Assembly (NCBI GenBank): GCA_002428895.1 | Contig: DIYC01000005.1 | Location: 8,683 to 34,377, forward strand | Direction of reading: 5' to 3' | DNA length: 25,695 nt | Origin: Burkholderiales bacterium UBA6064 | Lineage (GTDB): Bacteria > Pseudomonadota > Gammaproteobacteria > Burkholderiales > Burkholderiaceae_B | Shown here: positions 10,417 to 19,713 of the stretch, one piece after another | How positions within the stretch are numbered: the stretch's first letter is position 1 | Layout of the letters: the number at the start of each line of letters is the position of its first letter | Translations under genes and position numbers: made by a program | The notes under the pieces: generated by a model | What the model was told of the DNA's origin: nothing | Database searches by the model: none | Seen by the model: the letters and a program-made list of their open reading frames with translations, nothing else

Positions 10417-11061
10417 TTAACGAGTAATTTGATACACGTGCCGCACTTCATTTAAGAAGGGAACGCTGAGTTGCTCTACATAAACAACCTTAAACGAAGC
10501 AGGTAACTTTTCATGATCAATGTGTTGACCCTTCATTGCCATATACATCCCGTCTTTTTGCAACAAATGAGAAGAATATTCAATCAGATCGAATAAACTG
10601 GAAAATGCCCTTGCAGTGATACAATTAAATTCAAAGTTAGGTTGATATTGCTCAATTCGATTATGAACTACAGCGACATTGTTTAAACCTAATTCTGCAA
10701 CTGCCTGTCGCATAAATGCAGTCTTTTTTTGTACAGCGTCTAGAACAACAACTGAAAAATTAGGTCGCATCAGCGCAAACACAATTCCAGGTAAACCTGC
10801 CCCTGAGCCTATATCCAATAATCGTATACTTTCTTTGTGTATTACACGGTCTAGGGTTGGTAAAACACTTAAACAATCTAATAGATGATGTGTCACCATG
10901 TCGCTCGCTGTTTTTATTGCAGTTAGGTTATAAACCTTATTCCACTTCATAATTAATTCAGCATATTGAATGAGTTGATGAATCTGCGCGTCAGTGATAG
11001 AAACATTTATTAACGTACACCCTTTTCTAAGTTGATCCACCTCATTGGTAGTAAATTTCAA
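10417..11061 (-). CDS. rsmG: 16S rRNA m7G527 methyltransferase
   Basis: RsmG (GidB) methylates N7 of G527 in 16S rRNA using SAM; loss usually gives low-level streptomycin resistance. The protein has 214 residues. The SAM-binding loop [13 protein letters not shown] is at about 81-93, preceded by NLTAIK and [11 protein letters not shown], both typical of the family. The start is a TTG at 11059-11061 that overlaps the mnmG TGA by two bases (TTGA), with AAAGGAG about 8 bases upstream inside mnmG. No other start fits this frame, so translation is probably coupled to mnmG. It is second in the mnmG-rsmG-parA-parB unit. Confidence 0.96.
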   Translation of the reverse strand: MKFTTNEVDQLRKGCTLINVSITDAQIHQLIQYAELIMKWNKVYNLTAIKTASDMVTHHLLDCLSVLPTLDRVIHKESIRLLDIGSGAGLPGIVFALMRPNFSVVVLDAVQKKTAFMRQAVAELGLNNVAVVHNRIEQYQPNFEFNCITARAFSSLFDLIEYSSHLLQKDGMYMAMKGQHIDHEKLPASFKVVYVEQLSVPFLNEVRHVYQITR

Positions 11062-12992
11062 TTCATAAGCTCCTTTCCAGAGCCTAATTGATTCATTAAA
11101 TTGCGTTTTTTTAAATGAACTAACAACAATGATAATGCTGCTGGGGTTATGCCTTGAATTCGACTCGCTTGCCCGATTGTTTCTGGTTGATGCAAGTTGA
11201 GTTTTTGAACCACTTCATTACTTAAACCAGTTACTTTTGAATAATCATACTGAATAGGCAGCCTTTGATGTTCATTTTGTAAATTACGCTCAATTTCTTC
11301 TGACTGCCTTTTAATATATCCCTCATATTTAACTTCAATTTCAATTTGCGTTACCAAATTAGAATCAATAAGCCTATCCTCGGTTGATAAAAAAAATTCT
11401 CCAAATTGATTTTTCATGGAACTCAGATTCAGATAATCCACATCGGGACGCTTAAGAAGATCGTAATAACAATATTCACGTTCAATTAATTTTCCTAACA
11501 CACGCTCAGATTCCGCGGAGGAGAGGTGAAGTGGAGCAACCCATGTTTGTTTTAATTTTTGTTTTTGTTTTTCCAATTGTTCTATTTTTTGACAGTATCG
11601 ATTCCAACGAATGTCCCCTACAAGTCCAAGCCGCCTACCAATCGGAGTTAATCGTTGATCTGCATTGTCTTCACGCAAGCTAAGCCGATATTCAGCCCGA
11701 CTGGTAAACATTCGATATGGCTCACTAACACCTTTGGTAACCAAATCATCGACCAAAACACCCAAATAACTTTCTTCGCGTCTTGGTGACCATTGTTCTT
11801 GATCTAACGCCCTCAGTGCAGCATTTGCACCTGCCAACAAACCTTGTGCGGCCGCTTCTTCATAACCTGTAGTGCCATTAACTTGCCCAGCAAAAAATAA
11901 TGCTGCAATTTGTTTTGACTCTAAAGTTGTTTTTAAAGCCCTTGGGTCAAAGTAATCATACTCAATTGCATAACCAGGTCGAGTAATTACAGCATTTTCT
12001 AAACCGTAGATTGATCGAATCATTTCAACCTGAACATCAAAAGGTAGAGAAGTAGATACTCCGTTGGGATACACCTCATGAGTGGTTAAACCTTCTGGCT
12101 CTAAAAATATTTGATGTGTTGACTTGTCTGCGAATCGCTTTATTTTGTCCTCAATCGACGGACAATACCTTGGCCCAACCCCTTCAATGATTCCTGTATA
12201 CATGGGGCTTCGATCTAAACCACCACGAATAATTTCATGCGTTCTTTCATTGGTATGCGTGATCCAACAAGGAACTTGCTGAGGATGCATATTGACATCC
12301 CCTATAAATGAAAACACAGGTAATTGGTCATCTCCAGGTTGCTGAATTAGCTGAGTATAGTTAATACTTCGACCATCAATACGTGGTGGAGTTCCTGTTT
12401 TTAATCTTCCCATCGGAAGGTTAAGCTCTTTTAACGCTTGCGACAAGGAGATTGCAGAGGGATCACCAGCTCTGCCTCCTGAATAGTTTTGCAATCCAAC
12501 ATGAATCACGCCGCTTAAAAATGTTCCTGCTGTTAATACTATTGATTTGGCATGGAATATCAATCCTATTTTTGTAATAACACCACTGACTTTGCCGCCT
12601 TCAACAAGCAGATCCTCTACCGATTGCTGAAAAATTTGCAAATTCGCTTGGTTTTCTAATCTTGTTCGAATAGCTTGACGATACAATACCCGATCCGCTT
12701 GTACACGAGTTGCACGGACTGCTGGGCCTTTTGATGAATTTAATGTTCTAAACTGTATACCCGCCTCATCGGCAGCTAAAGCCATTACGCCACCCAGTGC
12801 ATCAATTTCTTTGACCAAATGCCCCTTACCTATGCCGCCAATGGATGGATTGCACGACATTTGTCCTAATGTTTCAATATTATGTGTAATTAATAGTGTT
12901 TTTGCGCCGATTCTTGCGGATGCAAGCGCAGCCTCTGTTCCCGAATGACCACCTCCGACCACAATCACATCAAAGGTCCCTGATAAATTCAT
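11058..12992 (-). CDS. mnmG: tRNA uridine-5-carboxymethylaminomethyl modification enzyme MnmG
   Basis: MnmG (GidA) is an FAD enzyme that works with MnmE (also in this window) to place cmnm5 or nm5 groups on wobble U34 of several tRNAs. With this start it is 644 residues, normal length. The N-terminal dinucleotide fold is [20 protein letters not shown]. Both family signatures are present: [13 protein letters not shown] and [20 protein letters not shown]. The C-terminal helical domain that binds MnmE ends at [19 protein letters not shown] chose ATG at 12990-12992 (GGTGGG upstream). An in-frame ATG at 13026-13028 would add 12 residues but lies inside a TATAAT promoter box, so it cannot be in the mRNA from that promoter. 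Confidence 0.97.
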   Translation of the reverse strand: MNLSGTFDVIVVGGGHSGTEAALASARIGAKTLLITHNIETLGQMSCNPSIGGIGKGHLVKEIDALGGVMALAADEAGIQFRTLNSSKGPAVRATRVQADRVLYRQAIRTRLENQANLQIFQQSVEDLLVEGGKVSGVITKIGLIFHAKSIVLTAGTFLSGVIHVGLQNYSGGRAGDPSAISLSQALKELNLPMGRLKTGTPPRIDGRSINYTQLIQQPGDDQLPVFSFIGDVNMHPQQVPCWITHTNERTHEIIRGGLDRSPMYTGIIEGVGPRYCPSIEDKIKRFADKSTHQIFLEPEGLTTHEVYPNGVSTSLPFDVQVEMIRSIYGLENAVITRPGYAIEYDYFDPRALKTTLESKQIAALFFAGQVNGTTGYEEAAAQGLLAGANAALRALDQEQWSPRREESYLGVLVDDLVTKGVSEPYRMFTSRAEYRLSLREDNADQRLTPIGRRLGLVGDIRWNRYCQKIEQLEKQKQKLKQTWVAPLHLSSAESERVLGKLIEREYCYYDLLKRPDVDYLNLSSMKNQFGEFFLSTEDRLIDSNLVTQIEIEVKYEGYIKRQSEEIERNLQNEHQRLPIQYDYSKVTGLSNEVVQKLNLHQPETIGQASRIQGITPAALSLLLVHLKKRNLMNQLGSGKELMN

Positions 12993-13026
12993 TTTGCACC
13001 CACCAATTAATTCCACACAAGCTAAC

Positions 13027-13032
13027 ATTATA
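13027..13032 (-). promoter_or_regulatory. -10 box of the mnmG-rsmG-parA-parB promoter
   Basis: A perfect TATAAT on the minus strand sits 34 bases upstream of the chosen mnmG start; transcription would begin near 13020. No good -35 hexamer is seen at the right distance (the region reads AGAGTC or GCAGAG), so the promoter may be weak or activator-dependent. The nearest parS site begins about 40 bases further upstream, so ParB could influence it. Confidence 0.55.
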
Positions 13033-13071
13033 TCTTTTTTAATTCTTTGACTCTGCTAACTCACAGTAAAA

Positions 13072-13087
13072 TGTTTCACGTGAAACA
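13072..13087. other. parS centromere site 1 (perfect)
   Basis: TGTTTCACGTGAAACA is an exact match to the well-known bacterial chromosomal parS palindrome. It lies in the mnmG-pckG gap, about 8.5 kb from oriC, upstream of the operon that encodes ParA and ParB. Confidence 0.95.
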
Positions 13088-13177
13088 TTTTAACTCTTCA
13101 TTTTATTTTTAATTAATTGATTCGGAGTAAACCATGAACAAATCTTCTAATGATGAATATTGAATCTAATGCTAAGA

Positions 13178-13193
13178 TGTTTCACGTGGAACA
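13178..13193. other. parS centromere site 2 (one mismatch)
   Basis: TGTTTCACGTGGAACA differs from the perfect 16-bp parS only at position 12 (G for A). Variants of this kind are common among functional chromosomal parS sites. Its centre is 106 bases from site 1. Confidence 0.9.
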
Positions 13194-13265
13194 TTCAGGC
13201 TAAAGAAAAAGTGCAAAATAAGGATGCGAAACATTCAAATAAAATAACGAAGCAACCGATTAAGA

Positions 13266-13281
13266 GGTTTCACGTGAAACA
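13266..13281. other. parS centromere site 3 (one mismatch)
   Basis: GGTTTCACGTGAAACA differs from perfect parS only in the outermost first base. Its centre is 88 bases from site 2. With sites 1 and 2 it makes a three-site cluster within 210 bases. Confidence 0.9.
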
Positions 13282-13343
13282 AAAAGTAAATCTCAACCCA
13301 ATCGCTGCAGCGATAAGAGACAATTGACAAACCAAAAAATATA

Positions 13344-13373
13344 AAAAAAAGGCGCTATGTAGCGCCTTTTTTT
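13344..13373 (-). terminator. Intrinsic terminator of pckG
   Basis: GGCGCT (13351-13356), loop ATGT, AGCGCC (13361-13366), flanked by seven As on one side and seven Ts on the other. It is a textbook terminator 16 bases past the pckG stop in the minus direction. Because of the A and T flanks it would also work in the other direction, isolating the parS and mnmG promoter region from pckG. Confidence 0.92.
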
Positions 13374-13388
13374 CCTCAACAGTCTAAA

Positions 13389-15224
13389 TTAAACAAATCG
13401 ACTTTTTAATGCCTCTTTAATTTTTAAAAGCTCAGGGGGAAGATTATGTTTTAATTTTTCAAATAATTCTTCATGAGACTTAATCTCACTTAACCATTCA
13501 CTGGGATTAATGCTCATCACCGCACGAAACTGCTCTTCTGAAAAACTTAAACCCTCAAAATTAATGTCTTCATACCTAGGTGATATACCAAATGGATGCT
13601 CGACACCACTAGAAAGACCCTCTTTGCGGCGAAGAATCCACTCTAACACACGCATATTTTCACCAAAACCAGGCCAAATAAATTTACCTTGGTCATCAGT
13701 TCTAAACCAATTAACACAATAAATTCTTGGTAATTCTGAGTTTAATGATTGTAAAGAGCTCCCTATCCGAAGCCAGTGATTAAAATAATCGGCCATGTTA
13801 TAGCCACAAAAAGGAAGCATCGCAAATGGATCTCGACGAACAACACCTTGTTGACCAAATGCAGCAGCCGTTGTTTCTGATCCCATAGTTGCTGCCATGT
13901 AAACACCTTCAGACCAATTTCTTGCCTCTGTGACAAGAGGAATAACTGAAGAGCGCCTACCTCCAAAAATAAATGCGTCGAGTATAACGCCTTCTGGATT
14001 GTCCCAATTTTCATCAATAACTGGATTTTGCTCAGCAGCGACTGTAAAACGCGCATTGGCATGCGCTGCTTTACGACCACAATCGGGTGTCCAATCTTGC
14101 CCAGTCCAATCAACCAGTTTAGATGGAGGCTGCTTAGTCAAACCTTCCCACCAAACATCACCATCTTCTGTTAGGGCCACATTGGTAAAAATTGTATTTT
14201 GACTTAAAGTAGTCATACAATTTTTATTGGTTTTTTCATTAGTACCTGGGGCAACACCGAAATAACCTGCTTCAGGGTTAATTGCTCGAAATTTACCATC
14301 CGCACCTGGTTTAATCCAAGCAATATCATCTCCAATTGTTTGAACCTTCCAGCCCGACATACTCTCTGGCGGGATTAACATTGCAAAATTAGTTTTTCCA
14401 CAGGCCGATGGAAAAGCTGCAGCCACATGGTATTTTTTGCCTTCTGGCGAAGTCACTCCCAATATCAACATGTGCTCAGCAAGCCAACCCTCTTGATAAC
14501 CCATTGTTGAAGCAATACGCAAAGCAAAACACTTTTTACCAAGTAAAGCATTACCGCCATAACCAGACCCAAAAGACCAAATTTCACGGGTTTCAGGGAA
14601 ATGAACAATGTATTTCGTTTGATTGCAAGGCCAAGCAACGTCTTCTTGACCAACCAACAAAGGCGCACCTACGGAATGAACACAGGGCACAAATTCACCA
14701 GACTCACCCAAAACATCGTAAACTTCTTTACCCATTCTTGTCATCATACGCATGTTGACAGCAACGTAAGGAGAATCAGATAATTCAATACCAATGTGAG
14801 CGATTGGGCTACCTAAAGGCCCCATTGAAAAAGGGACAACATATAAAGTTCGTCCCTTCATGCAACCCTCGAACAAACCATTAAGAGTTTGACGCATTTG
14901 AACCGGATCGCTCCAATTATTGGTGGAGCCGGCATTTTCTGGTTGAGCTGAACATATAAATGTTCTATCTTCTACGCGAGCAACATCTGAAGGGTCTGAC
15001 CAAGCCAAGAATGAATTAGGTCGTTTTGCTGGATTTAAGCGACGAAAGGTCCCTGTTTGAACCATTTTCTCACACAATCGATCGTACTCTTGTTGTGAGC
15101 CGTCACACCAGTAAATAGTATCAGGTTTAGTCAATGATGCAATTTCTTGCACCCATGCCACCAGCTTTTGATGTTTAACCCAACTGGGAATAGGCTGGTT
15201 GACCATTGATGGCACAGCGTTCAT
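13389..15224 (-). CDS. pckG: Phosphoenolpyruvate carboxykinase, GTP-dependent
   Basis: PckG interconverts oxaloacetate plus GTP with PEP, CO2 and GDP (EC 4.1.1.32), the entry step of gluconeogenesis from TCA intermediates. It has 611 residues, normal for the GTP class. The kinase-1a P-loop FPSACGKTN is at 271-279 and includes the reactive Cys275 characteristic of GTP enzymes. [10 protein letters not shown] follows at about 298-307, where the DD pair binds metal. [12 protein letters not shown] further on is also conserved. It starts at ATG 15222-15224 with TTGGAGG 7 bases upstream, a strong site. It stands alone, with its own terminator, between the mnmG and mnmE groups that usually lie closer together in relatives, so it was probably inserted here by rearrangement. 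Confidence 0.97.
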   Translation of the reverse strand: MNAVPSMVNQPIPSWVKHQKLVAWVQEIASLTKPDTIYWCDGSQQEYDRLCEKMVQTGTFRRLNPAKRPNSFLAWSDPSDVARVEDRTFICSAQPENAGSTNNWSDPVQMRQTLNGLFEGCMKGRTLYVVPFSMGPLGSPIAHIGIELSDSPYVAVNMRMMTRMGKEVYDVLGESGEFVPCVHSVGAPLLVGQEDVAWPCNQTKYIVHFPETREIWSFGSGYGGNALLGKKCFALRIASTMGYQEGWLAEHMLILGVTSPEGKKYHVAAAFPSACGKTNFAMLIPPESMSGWKVQTIGDDIAWIKPGADGKFRAINPEAGYFGVAPGTNEKTNKNCMTTLSQNTIFTNVALTEDGDVWWEGLTKQPPSKLVDWTGQDWTPDCGRKAAHANARFTVAAEQNPVIDENWDNPEGVILDAFIFGGRRSSVIPLVTEARNWSEGVYMAATMGSETTAAAFGQQGVVRRDPFAMLPFCGYNMADYFNHWLRIGSSLQSLNSELPRIYCVNWFRTDDQGKFIWPGFGENMRVLEWILRRKEGLSSGVEHPFGISPRYEDINFEGLSFSEEQFRAVMSINPSEWLSEIKSHEELFEKLKHNLPPELLKIKEALKSRFV

Positions 15225-15413
15225 GGAAAAACCTCCAAGGTTATTAATTAAAATACAAAATGAAAACTTGAATCAACAAAACAATCACCCCAAGAGAACT
15301 TGTTGCGATCGAACTAAAAACTTGATTTAATCAGAACATGAGATTTTAACATGCTGAGCAATAAGAAAAAATATTTTTTCCTTGAGAAGCCAACTGACAC
15401 AAAAAAAATGAAA

Positions 15414-15440
15414 TTGAACGATTCATTCAATCTATATCAT
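15414..15440 (+). promoter_or_regulatory. Possible promoter of the MOSC gene
   Basis: TTGAAC (15414-15419) and TATCAT (15435-15440) lie upstream of the MOSC gene, but the spacer is only 15 bases and both boxes are imperfect. The -10-like box ends 19 bases before the ATG. A candidate only. In the same divergent region a 16-bp perfect palindrome, GAAAAAATATTTTTTC, is at 15365-15380. Confidence 0.3.
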
Positions 15441-15459
15441 TCAACAAAAGGCAAAAATT

Positions 15460-16086
15460 ATGAAAATAGTTGCACTTTGCAGTGGAAAACTCACTACAGC
15501 ATTTTATCGAAACAAAAATGGTGAATTAAAAACGACTATTTCTGAATATAACAAAATCGTCGTGAGTAGTGAAACAAACTCAAGAAAAATAGAAATCACT
15601 AAATTTGGTCTTCTAGGAGATGAACGAATAGAAAGAAACACTCAAGAAAGTATCCGTAAATCAATACTAATGCTGCCTGCAACATCGTACGATTTTTGGC
15701 GTTCACGTCACCTAAATAACTCAAATTTAACAAGCATCAAATACGGATTTTTGGGGGAAAATATGGTAGTCGAAGGGCTTGATGAAAATACTATTCATTT
15801 AGGCGATCAAATGTGTATCGAGGACACCATTCTCGAAGTGACTGAACCAAGAATACCGAATCATCATTTTAATATTCAAATGGGTTACAACAGCGCGGTG
15901 AATGATTTGATTTTATCTGGGTTATGCGGATGGTACTTAAAAGTAGTTAGGCTGGGTTTTATACGAGCAGGATCTCAAATAATTCTGCTACCAGGAACCT
16001 CAAAAATAACTGTTTTATCTCAATTTAAAAAATTAACCAATAATAAGCAGTTAAATTTAATTCAAGAAAATCCAATTTTTTTGTAA
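15460..16086 (+). CDS. MOSC-domain (YiiM-like) protein with degenerate active site
   Basis: This 208-residue protein aligns along most of its length with the YiiM branch of MOSC (molybdenum cofactor sulfurase C-terminal) proteins, which handle Mo-cofactor and reduce N-hydroxylated bases. Matching parts are FGLLGDE (49-55), FWRSRH (79-84), YGFLGENMVVEGLDENTIHLGD (95-116), LEVTEPRIP (125-133) and GWYLKVV (157-163). Two hallmark elements are missing: the HGGPxR motif is replaced by QESIRK at about 62-67, and the Cys in the PRxPC motif is Asn134. The start is ATG at 15460 with AAAGG upstream. It is the only gene here that opposes its replication fork. It is rich in Lys, Asn and Ile, and its stop codon abuts the mnmE stop with no gap. 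It may have a changed function or be decaying; the frame is intact. Confidence 0.8.
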   Translation: MKIVALCSGKLTTAFYRNKNGELKTTISEYNKIVVSSETNSRKIEITKFGLLGDERIERNTQESIRKSILMLPATSYDFWRSRHLNNSNLTSIKYGFLGENMVVEGLDENTIHLGDQMCIEDTILEVTEPRIPNHHFNIQMGYNSAVNDLILSGLCGWYLKVVRLGFIRAGSQIILLPGTSKITVLSQFKKLTNNKQLNLIQENPIFL

Positions 16087-17463
16087 TTATTTACCAATAC
16101 AGAAACGGCTAAAAATAAGTCCTAATAAATCATCCGGCATCAAATAACCTGTTATTTCGCCTAATGAATTGTGTGCAAGGCGAAGCTCTTCTGCAAACAA
16201 GTCTAAACTACGATCAGAGAGCACTGCGGATTGACGTGCATTGATTAAATGAATCTCAGCTTGCTTTAAGGCATCAATATGTCTTTGTCTAGCCATAAAA
16301 CGGTTTTCTGAAGGACTCGAAAGGCCAATTAACTCAAATACACGATCTTTAAGTTGCTCTAATCCTTGATTATTTTTGGCTGAGATTGCAATTACATCCC
16401 TTGGAAAAACTGCAACATCTTGATATAAATCAACTTTATTAAAAACCTTTAAAATAGGCAAACCACTTGGAATCAATTCAAGTATTTCTGGTTCAATCGC
16501 AAATGATGAACTGGAGTCATCTGTAATGTAAAGCAGCAAATCAGCTTCCTGAATAGAAAGATGTGTACGTTGAATACCTATTTTTTCAATTTCATCCTGA
16601 GTTTGACGAATGCCAGCTGTATCAACCAAAGTAATAGGTAACCCTCGGATATGAAGAACTTGTTCAATACGATCTCGTGTGGTACCAGGGATATCAGTCA
16701 CAATTGAAACATCTTGACCTGACAATACATTTAAAAGACTAGACTTCCCTACATTGGGTTTACCAATTAAAGCAATTTTAATACCTTCATTAAATTTTTG
16801 ACCTTCTATGGCAAGTTGCATTAAACGAGAATGGGTGATCATAATCTGATTAAGTTGACCGTAAGCATCAGCTTGCTCAAGAAAATCAATTTCCTCTTCT
16901 GGGAAATCGAGTGTTGCCTCTAACAATAATCGTAAATGAGTGATTTTATCGGCTAATAAATGAACTTCCTTTGAAAAAGCACCGGTAAGAGACAAGGCAG
17001 CTGCTTTAACTGATGCCAAAGTATTTGCATTAATTAAATCTGCCACTGCTTCTGCTTGAACCAAATCAATTTTATCGTTCAAAAAAGCTCGGCGCGTAAA
17101 TTCACCTGGTTCAGCATATCGAAGAGAAAGACTAAGCTGTTTAGATAGATCAAGCGCCCTTGCCACAATTGCTTGTAAAACCCCCTGGCCCCCATGCCCT
17201 TGAAATTCAAGTACATATTCACCAGTAAATGAAGCTGGCGCGTCAAACACTAAGGCAATTCCTTGATCTAAAACGGTTGATTCACCGTCTAACAATTCAA
17301 TGTAAGTCGCATGCCTGAGTTTAGGGATTCTACCTAAAAAATGTAATATAAATGTGTGAAATTCGCTTTTTTTAGGGAATGAAAAGCGAACTACACCCAC
17401 ACCACCCTTACCAGGTGCAGTTGCTATGGCTAAGATAGGATTCTGATTAAACGTGTTTTTCAA
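16087..17463 (-). CDS. mnmE: tRNA modification GTPase MnmE
   Basis: MnmE (TrmE) is the GTPase partner of MnmG in wobble-uridine modification. It has 458 residues. The N-terminal tetrahydrofolate-binding domain starts IATAPGKGGVGVVRFS. The G domain has GKPNVGKS (234-241), TTRD (261-264), DTAG (281-284) and NKVD (342-345). The C-terminal FCIGK motif, whose Cys is catalytic in the family, is intact at 454-458. The start is TTG at 17461-17463; upstream in frame there is a TGA five codons away and no other start, so TTG is nearly forced. It overlaps the end of yidC by 17 bases. The end abuts the convergent MOSC gene. Confidence 0.96.
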   Translation of the reverse strand: MKNTFNQNPILAIATAPGKGGVGVVRFSFPKKSEFHTFILHFLGRIPKLRHATYIELLDGESTVLDQGIALVFDAPASFTGEYVLEFQGHGGQGVLQAIVARALDLSKQLSLSLRYAEPGEFTRRAFLNDKIDLVQAEAVADLINANTLASVKAAALSLTGAFSKEVHLLADKITHLRLLLEATLDFPEEEIDFLEQADAYGQLNQIMITHSRLMQLAIEGQKFNEGIKIALIGKPNVGKSSLLNVLSGQDVSIVTDIPGTTRDRIEQVLHIRGLPITLVDTAGIRQTQDEIEKIGIQRTHLSIQEADLLLYITDDSSSSFAIEPEILELIPSGLPILKVFNKVDLYQDVAVFPRDVIAISAKNNQGLEQLKDRVFELIGLSSPSENRFMARQRHIDALKQAEIHLINARQSAVLSDRSLDLFAEELRLAHNSLGEITGYLMPDDLLGLIFSRFCIGK

Positions 17464-19120
17464 TTCGTTTAGTAATCACCCACTGTTGTGCAATCGACAA
17501 AATGTTGTTAACAACCCAATACAATACTAAACCGGCTGGGAAAAACAAAAATAAAAAGGAAAAAACCAATGGCATAATCATCATGACTTTAGCCTGCAAG
17601 GGGTCAGGGGGAGTCGGGTTTAATTTGGTTTGAATAAACATGGTAACTGCCATAATAATGGGCAGAATAAAATAAGGGTCTGGGGAGGCAAGATCGGTAA
17701 TCCAGCCCACCCAAGGCGCATAGCGCATTTCGACACTGGCTAATAACACCCAATAAAGGGCCAGAAACACAGGTATTTGAATGACTATGGGCATACAACC
17801 ACTTAAGGGATTAATTTTCTCACGCTTGTAAAGTTCCATCATGGCGCGTTGAAAACCCATTTTATCGTCTTTAAATTGCTCTTTTAATAACTGCATTCTT
17901 GGGCCTGCTTTTCGCATTTTAGCCATCGATTTATAACTAGTTGCAGACAAGGGAAAAAATAGTGCTTTAATTAAAACTGTTAATAAAATAATCGACCAAC
18001 CCCAATTACCAACGACACTGTGAATTTGTTCAAGCAACCAATAAATAGGTTGAGCAACCACTGTCAACCAGCCGTAATCAACGACTAAATCTAAACCAGG
18101 TGAGAGTGTTTCGAGTACACGTTGATTTTGTGGACCCGTGTATAAAATAGATTGATATTCAACCGTTTTTCCAGGCTCTACGCTTCCGAGAGCGGCAACC
18201 ATACCAACCGAGAACAAACCAGGTTCTATTTGGCGTACATTATTTTTACGCGGCCCTTCTTGAGGAATTATGGCCGACACAAAATAATGCTGCACCATGG
18301 CCAACCAACCTGAATTAGATTGATTGACGAAACGCGCACTACCGTCAACAATGTCATCAAACTTCACTTTTTCATATTTTTTTTCAGGTGAGTACACAGC
18401 TGGGCCAGTAAAAGTAGAATACAATTTTGAATCACTTTCTAGCGGCTTATTGTCTCGTGTCATTTGCACATAAACACTGGGGTTAACAACCACATTGCTC
18501 AAATTTTGTACGGCTGATTTCACAGTGATATCGTAACCAGTTTGTGAAATTTTGTACTGTAGGGTATGTGCGATTCCGTTCGAATTTGATTTAAAAACAA
18601 GGGTTTGAAAATCACCCGAAGAATTTAAAGTAGGCGGTTGAACCACTTCATAATAAGTTCGATGGTTGGGTGCACCCTCTACGCCAATAATACCAATTTG
18701 CCCTAAATAAACTCGATTGTCTGAATACTCAAACAATTGAATCATTTCATCAGGATTGACTAAATCAGGATGATTTAATAATTTAGCGGCAACCAACTGT
18801 CCCCCAAACGTTGAAAATTCTAGCTCTAAAGTTTTAGTTTTTACTGAAATTCGTGCTGCTTTGGCGATGGGATCACCCTCTGAATCCGCAGTAGAAGATT
18901 GATTTGAAATCACTTCTGAAGCACTGACTGGATTGGGCAAATCGCCAGAAGAAACAGCTGTACTCGGTAAATTTTCAACGGATAAGCTCGCCTGGCTTGG
19001 GGGAGAACTTGTTTGATAACCGAGAATACTTGGTTTACCTTGAGCAATTTGATAGTTATCCCATAACATTAGAAATGAGATACTAAAAATCATCACCAAA
19101 ACAAGCCTACGGGTTTCCAT
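17447..19120 (-). CDS. yidC: Membrane protein insertase YidC
   Basis: YidC inserts and folds inner-membrane proteins, alone or with SecYEG; Fo subunits a and c are classic clients. It has 557 residues. An N-terminal signal-anchor helix (about 5-22, [16 protein letters not shown]) is followed by a Ser/Pro-rich linker, a large periplasmic beta domain (to about 340), then the insertase core with five helices. The core includes [20 protein letters not shown], where a Lys stands at the place of the conserved Arg of E. coli YidC, as in other betaproteobacteria. It ends in [20 protein letters not shown] and a basic tail. It starts at ATG 19118-19120, overlapping yidD by 14 bases. Confidence 0.97.
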   Translation of the reverse strand: METRRLVLVMIFSISFLMLWDNYQIAQGKPSILGYQTSSPPSQASLSVENLPSTAVSSGDLPNPVSASEVISNQSSTADSEGDPIAKAARISVKTKTLELEFSTFGGQLVAAKLLNHPDLVNPDEMIQLFEYSDNRVYLGQIGIIGVEGAPNHRTYYEVVQPPTLNSSGDFQTLVFKSNSNGIAHTLQYKISQTGYDITVKSAVQNLSNVVVNPSVYVQMTRDNKPLESDSKLYSTFTGPAVYSPEKKYEKVKFDDIVDGSARFVNQSNSGWLAMVQHYFVSAIIPQEGPRKNNVRQIEPGLFSVGMVAALGSVEPGKTVEYQSILYTGPQNQRVLETLSPGLDLVVDYGWLTVVAQPIYWLLEQIHSVVGNWGWSIILLTVLIKALFFPLSATSYKSMAKMRKAGPRMQLLKEQFKDDKMGFQRAMMELYKREKINPLSGCMPIVIQIPVFLALYWVLLASVEMRYAPWVGWITDLASPDPYFILPIIMAVTMFIQTKLNPTPPDPLQAKVMMIMPLVFSFLFLFFPAGLVLYWVVNNILSIAQQWVITKRIEKHV

Positions 19121-19400
19121 GAGTTTCCTTACTTGGAGTTGAAATTAAAAAACGATCCGATTGATGACCAGGTATGAAATCAATCCCCCCGTGACACCAA
19201 GGGTTGCAACGAAGAATTCTTTTGATCGTCAAAAAAATTCCTTTAAAAAAACCATATGTTTTAAGCGCCTCAATTGCATAACAAGAGCAAGACGGATAAA
19301 AACGACAAGTTGGGGGTAACAAAGGACTAATAAGAAGCTGATAAAGCCTAATTATCGCAATGACCACTGCTTTAGCAAAAGAGAAATTTCTTTGGACCAC
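19107..19400 (-). CDS. yidD: Membrane protein insertion efficiency factor YidD
   Basis: YidD is a small membrane-associated protein thought to assist insertion by YidC. It has 97 residues with this start. The family core is clear: [20 protein letters not shown], then [13 protein letters not shown], and [14 protein letters not shown]. The start is GTG at 19398-19400, within rnpA, giving a 49-base overlap. A second in-frame GTG at 19365-19367 would give an 86-residue form starting [10 protein letters not shown] with a 16-base overlap; neither has a strong ribosome binding site. There is no ATG in the N-terminal part. The hydrophilic C-terminal tail after GHQSDR is variable in this family. Confidence 0.93.
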   Translation of the reverse strand: MVQRNFSFAKAVVIAIIRLYQLLISPLLPPTCRFYPSCSCYAIEALKTYGFFKGIFLTIKRILRCNPWCHGGIDFIPGHQSDRFLISTPSKETHGNP

Positions 19401-19684
19401 GCTGCTCGACTTGAAAAAGTAACCGAATTGACAGGTGAAGTTAAACGCACCAGCAATTGACCCTTAAACTGAATAGGGACACTTTGCCTAGAAGTTTGTC
19501 GAATTAAGCGTTTTAAGGCATTTCGATCAACTGCACGTTTTGCAAATTTTTTAGGGATTAAAATCCCTAATTTAAAGTCTAAACCTTCACTGACACTGTG
19601 CAACATGAAGTTAGTTGTTTTATTCACAGGTTTTGTCTTCAAAAGAAAAGCAAAAGACTCTGAGCGTGAAATGCTATTGAACAA
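19352..19684 (-). CDS. rnpA: Ribonuclease P protein component
   Basis: RnpA is the protein subunit of RNase P, which trims tRNA 5' leaders. It has 110 residues. The RNR motif is intact: [15 protein letters not shown] at about 49-63. The N-terminal [15 protein letters not shown] and [16 protein letters not shown] strand-helix are as expected. The start is TTG at 19682-19684; a TAG lies four codons upstream in frame with only GTC, GTC and ATT between, so TTG (or rarely ATT) is forced. It lies 29 bases after rpmH and overlaps yidD at its end. The RNA subunit gene (rnpB) is not in this window. Confidence 0.95.
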   Translation of the reverse strand: MFNSISRSESFAFLLKTKPVNKTTNFMLHSVSEGLDFKLGILIPKKFAKRAVDRNALKRLIRQTSRQSVPIQFKGQLLVRLTSPVNSVTFSSRAAWSKEISLLLKQWSLR

Positions 19685-19713
19685 AATGACGACCTAACTT
19701 CATTGCTTACAAA

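Larger units (their letters stand above)
12993..13388. other. Gene-free stretch between mnmG and pckG
   Basis: Nearly 400 bases without a gene. It holds the mnmG -10 box (13027-13032), three parS sites (13072-13281), a parS-like half site GAAACATT at 13228-13235, and the pckG terminator (13344-13373). I see no open reading frame or RNA gene. The stretch appears to be the chromosomal centromere of this replicon. Confidence 0.8.

Noticed and set aside
11551..11580. Repetitive TTTTTG tract
   Set aside because: It lies in mnmG and encodes a Lys/Gln-rich helix (EKQKQKLKQ); in frame and family-compatible, not a separate repeat element.
14408..14758. Plus-strand open frame of 116 codons, and a minus-strand one at 13763-14113, inside pckG
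   Set aside because: Both are shadows of the highly conserved pckG frame; no ribosome binding site or family resemblance.
15365..15380. 16-bp AT palindrome GAAAAAATATTTTTTC between pckG and the MOSC gene
   Set aside because: An A-run next to a T-run gives such a palindrome easily in AT-rich DNA; too simple to call a binding site.
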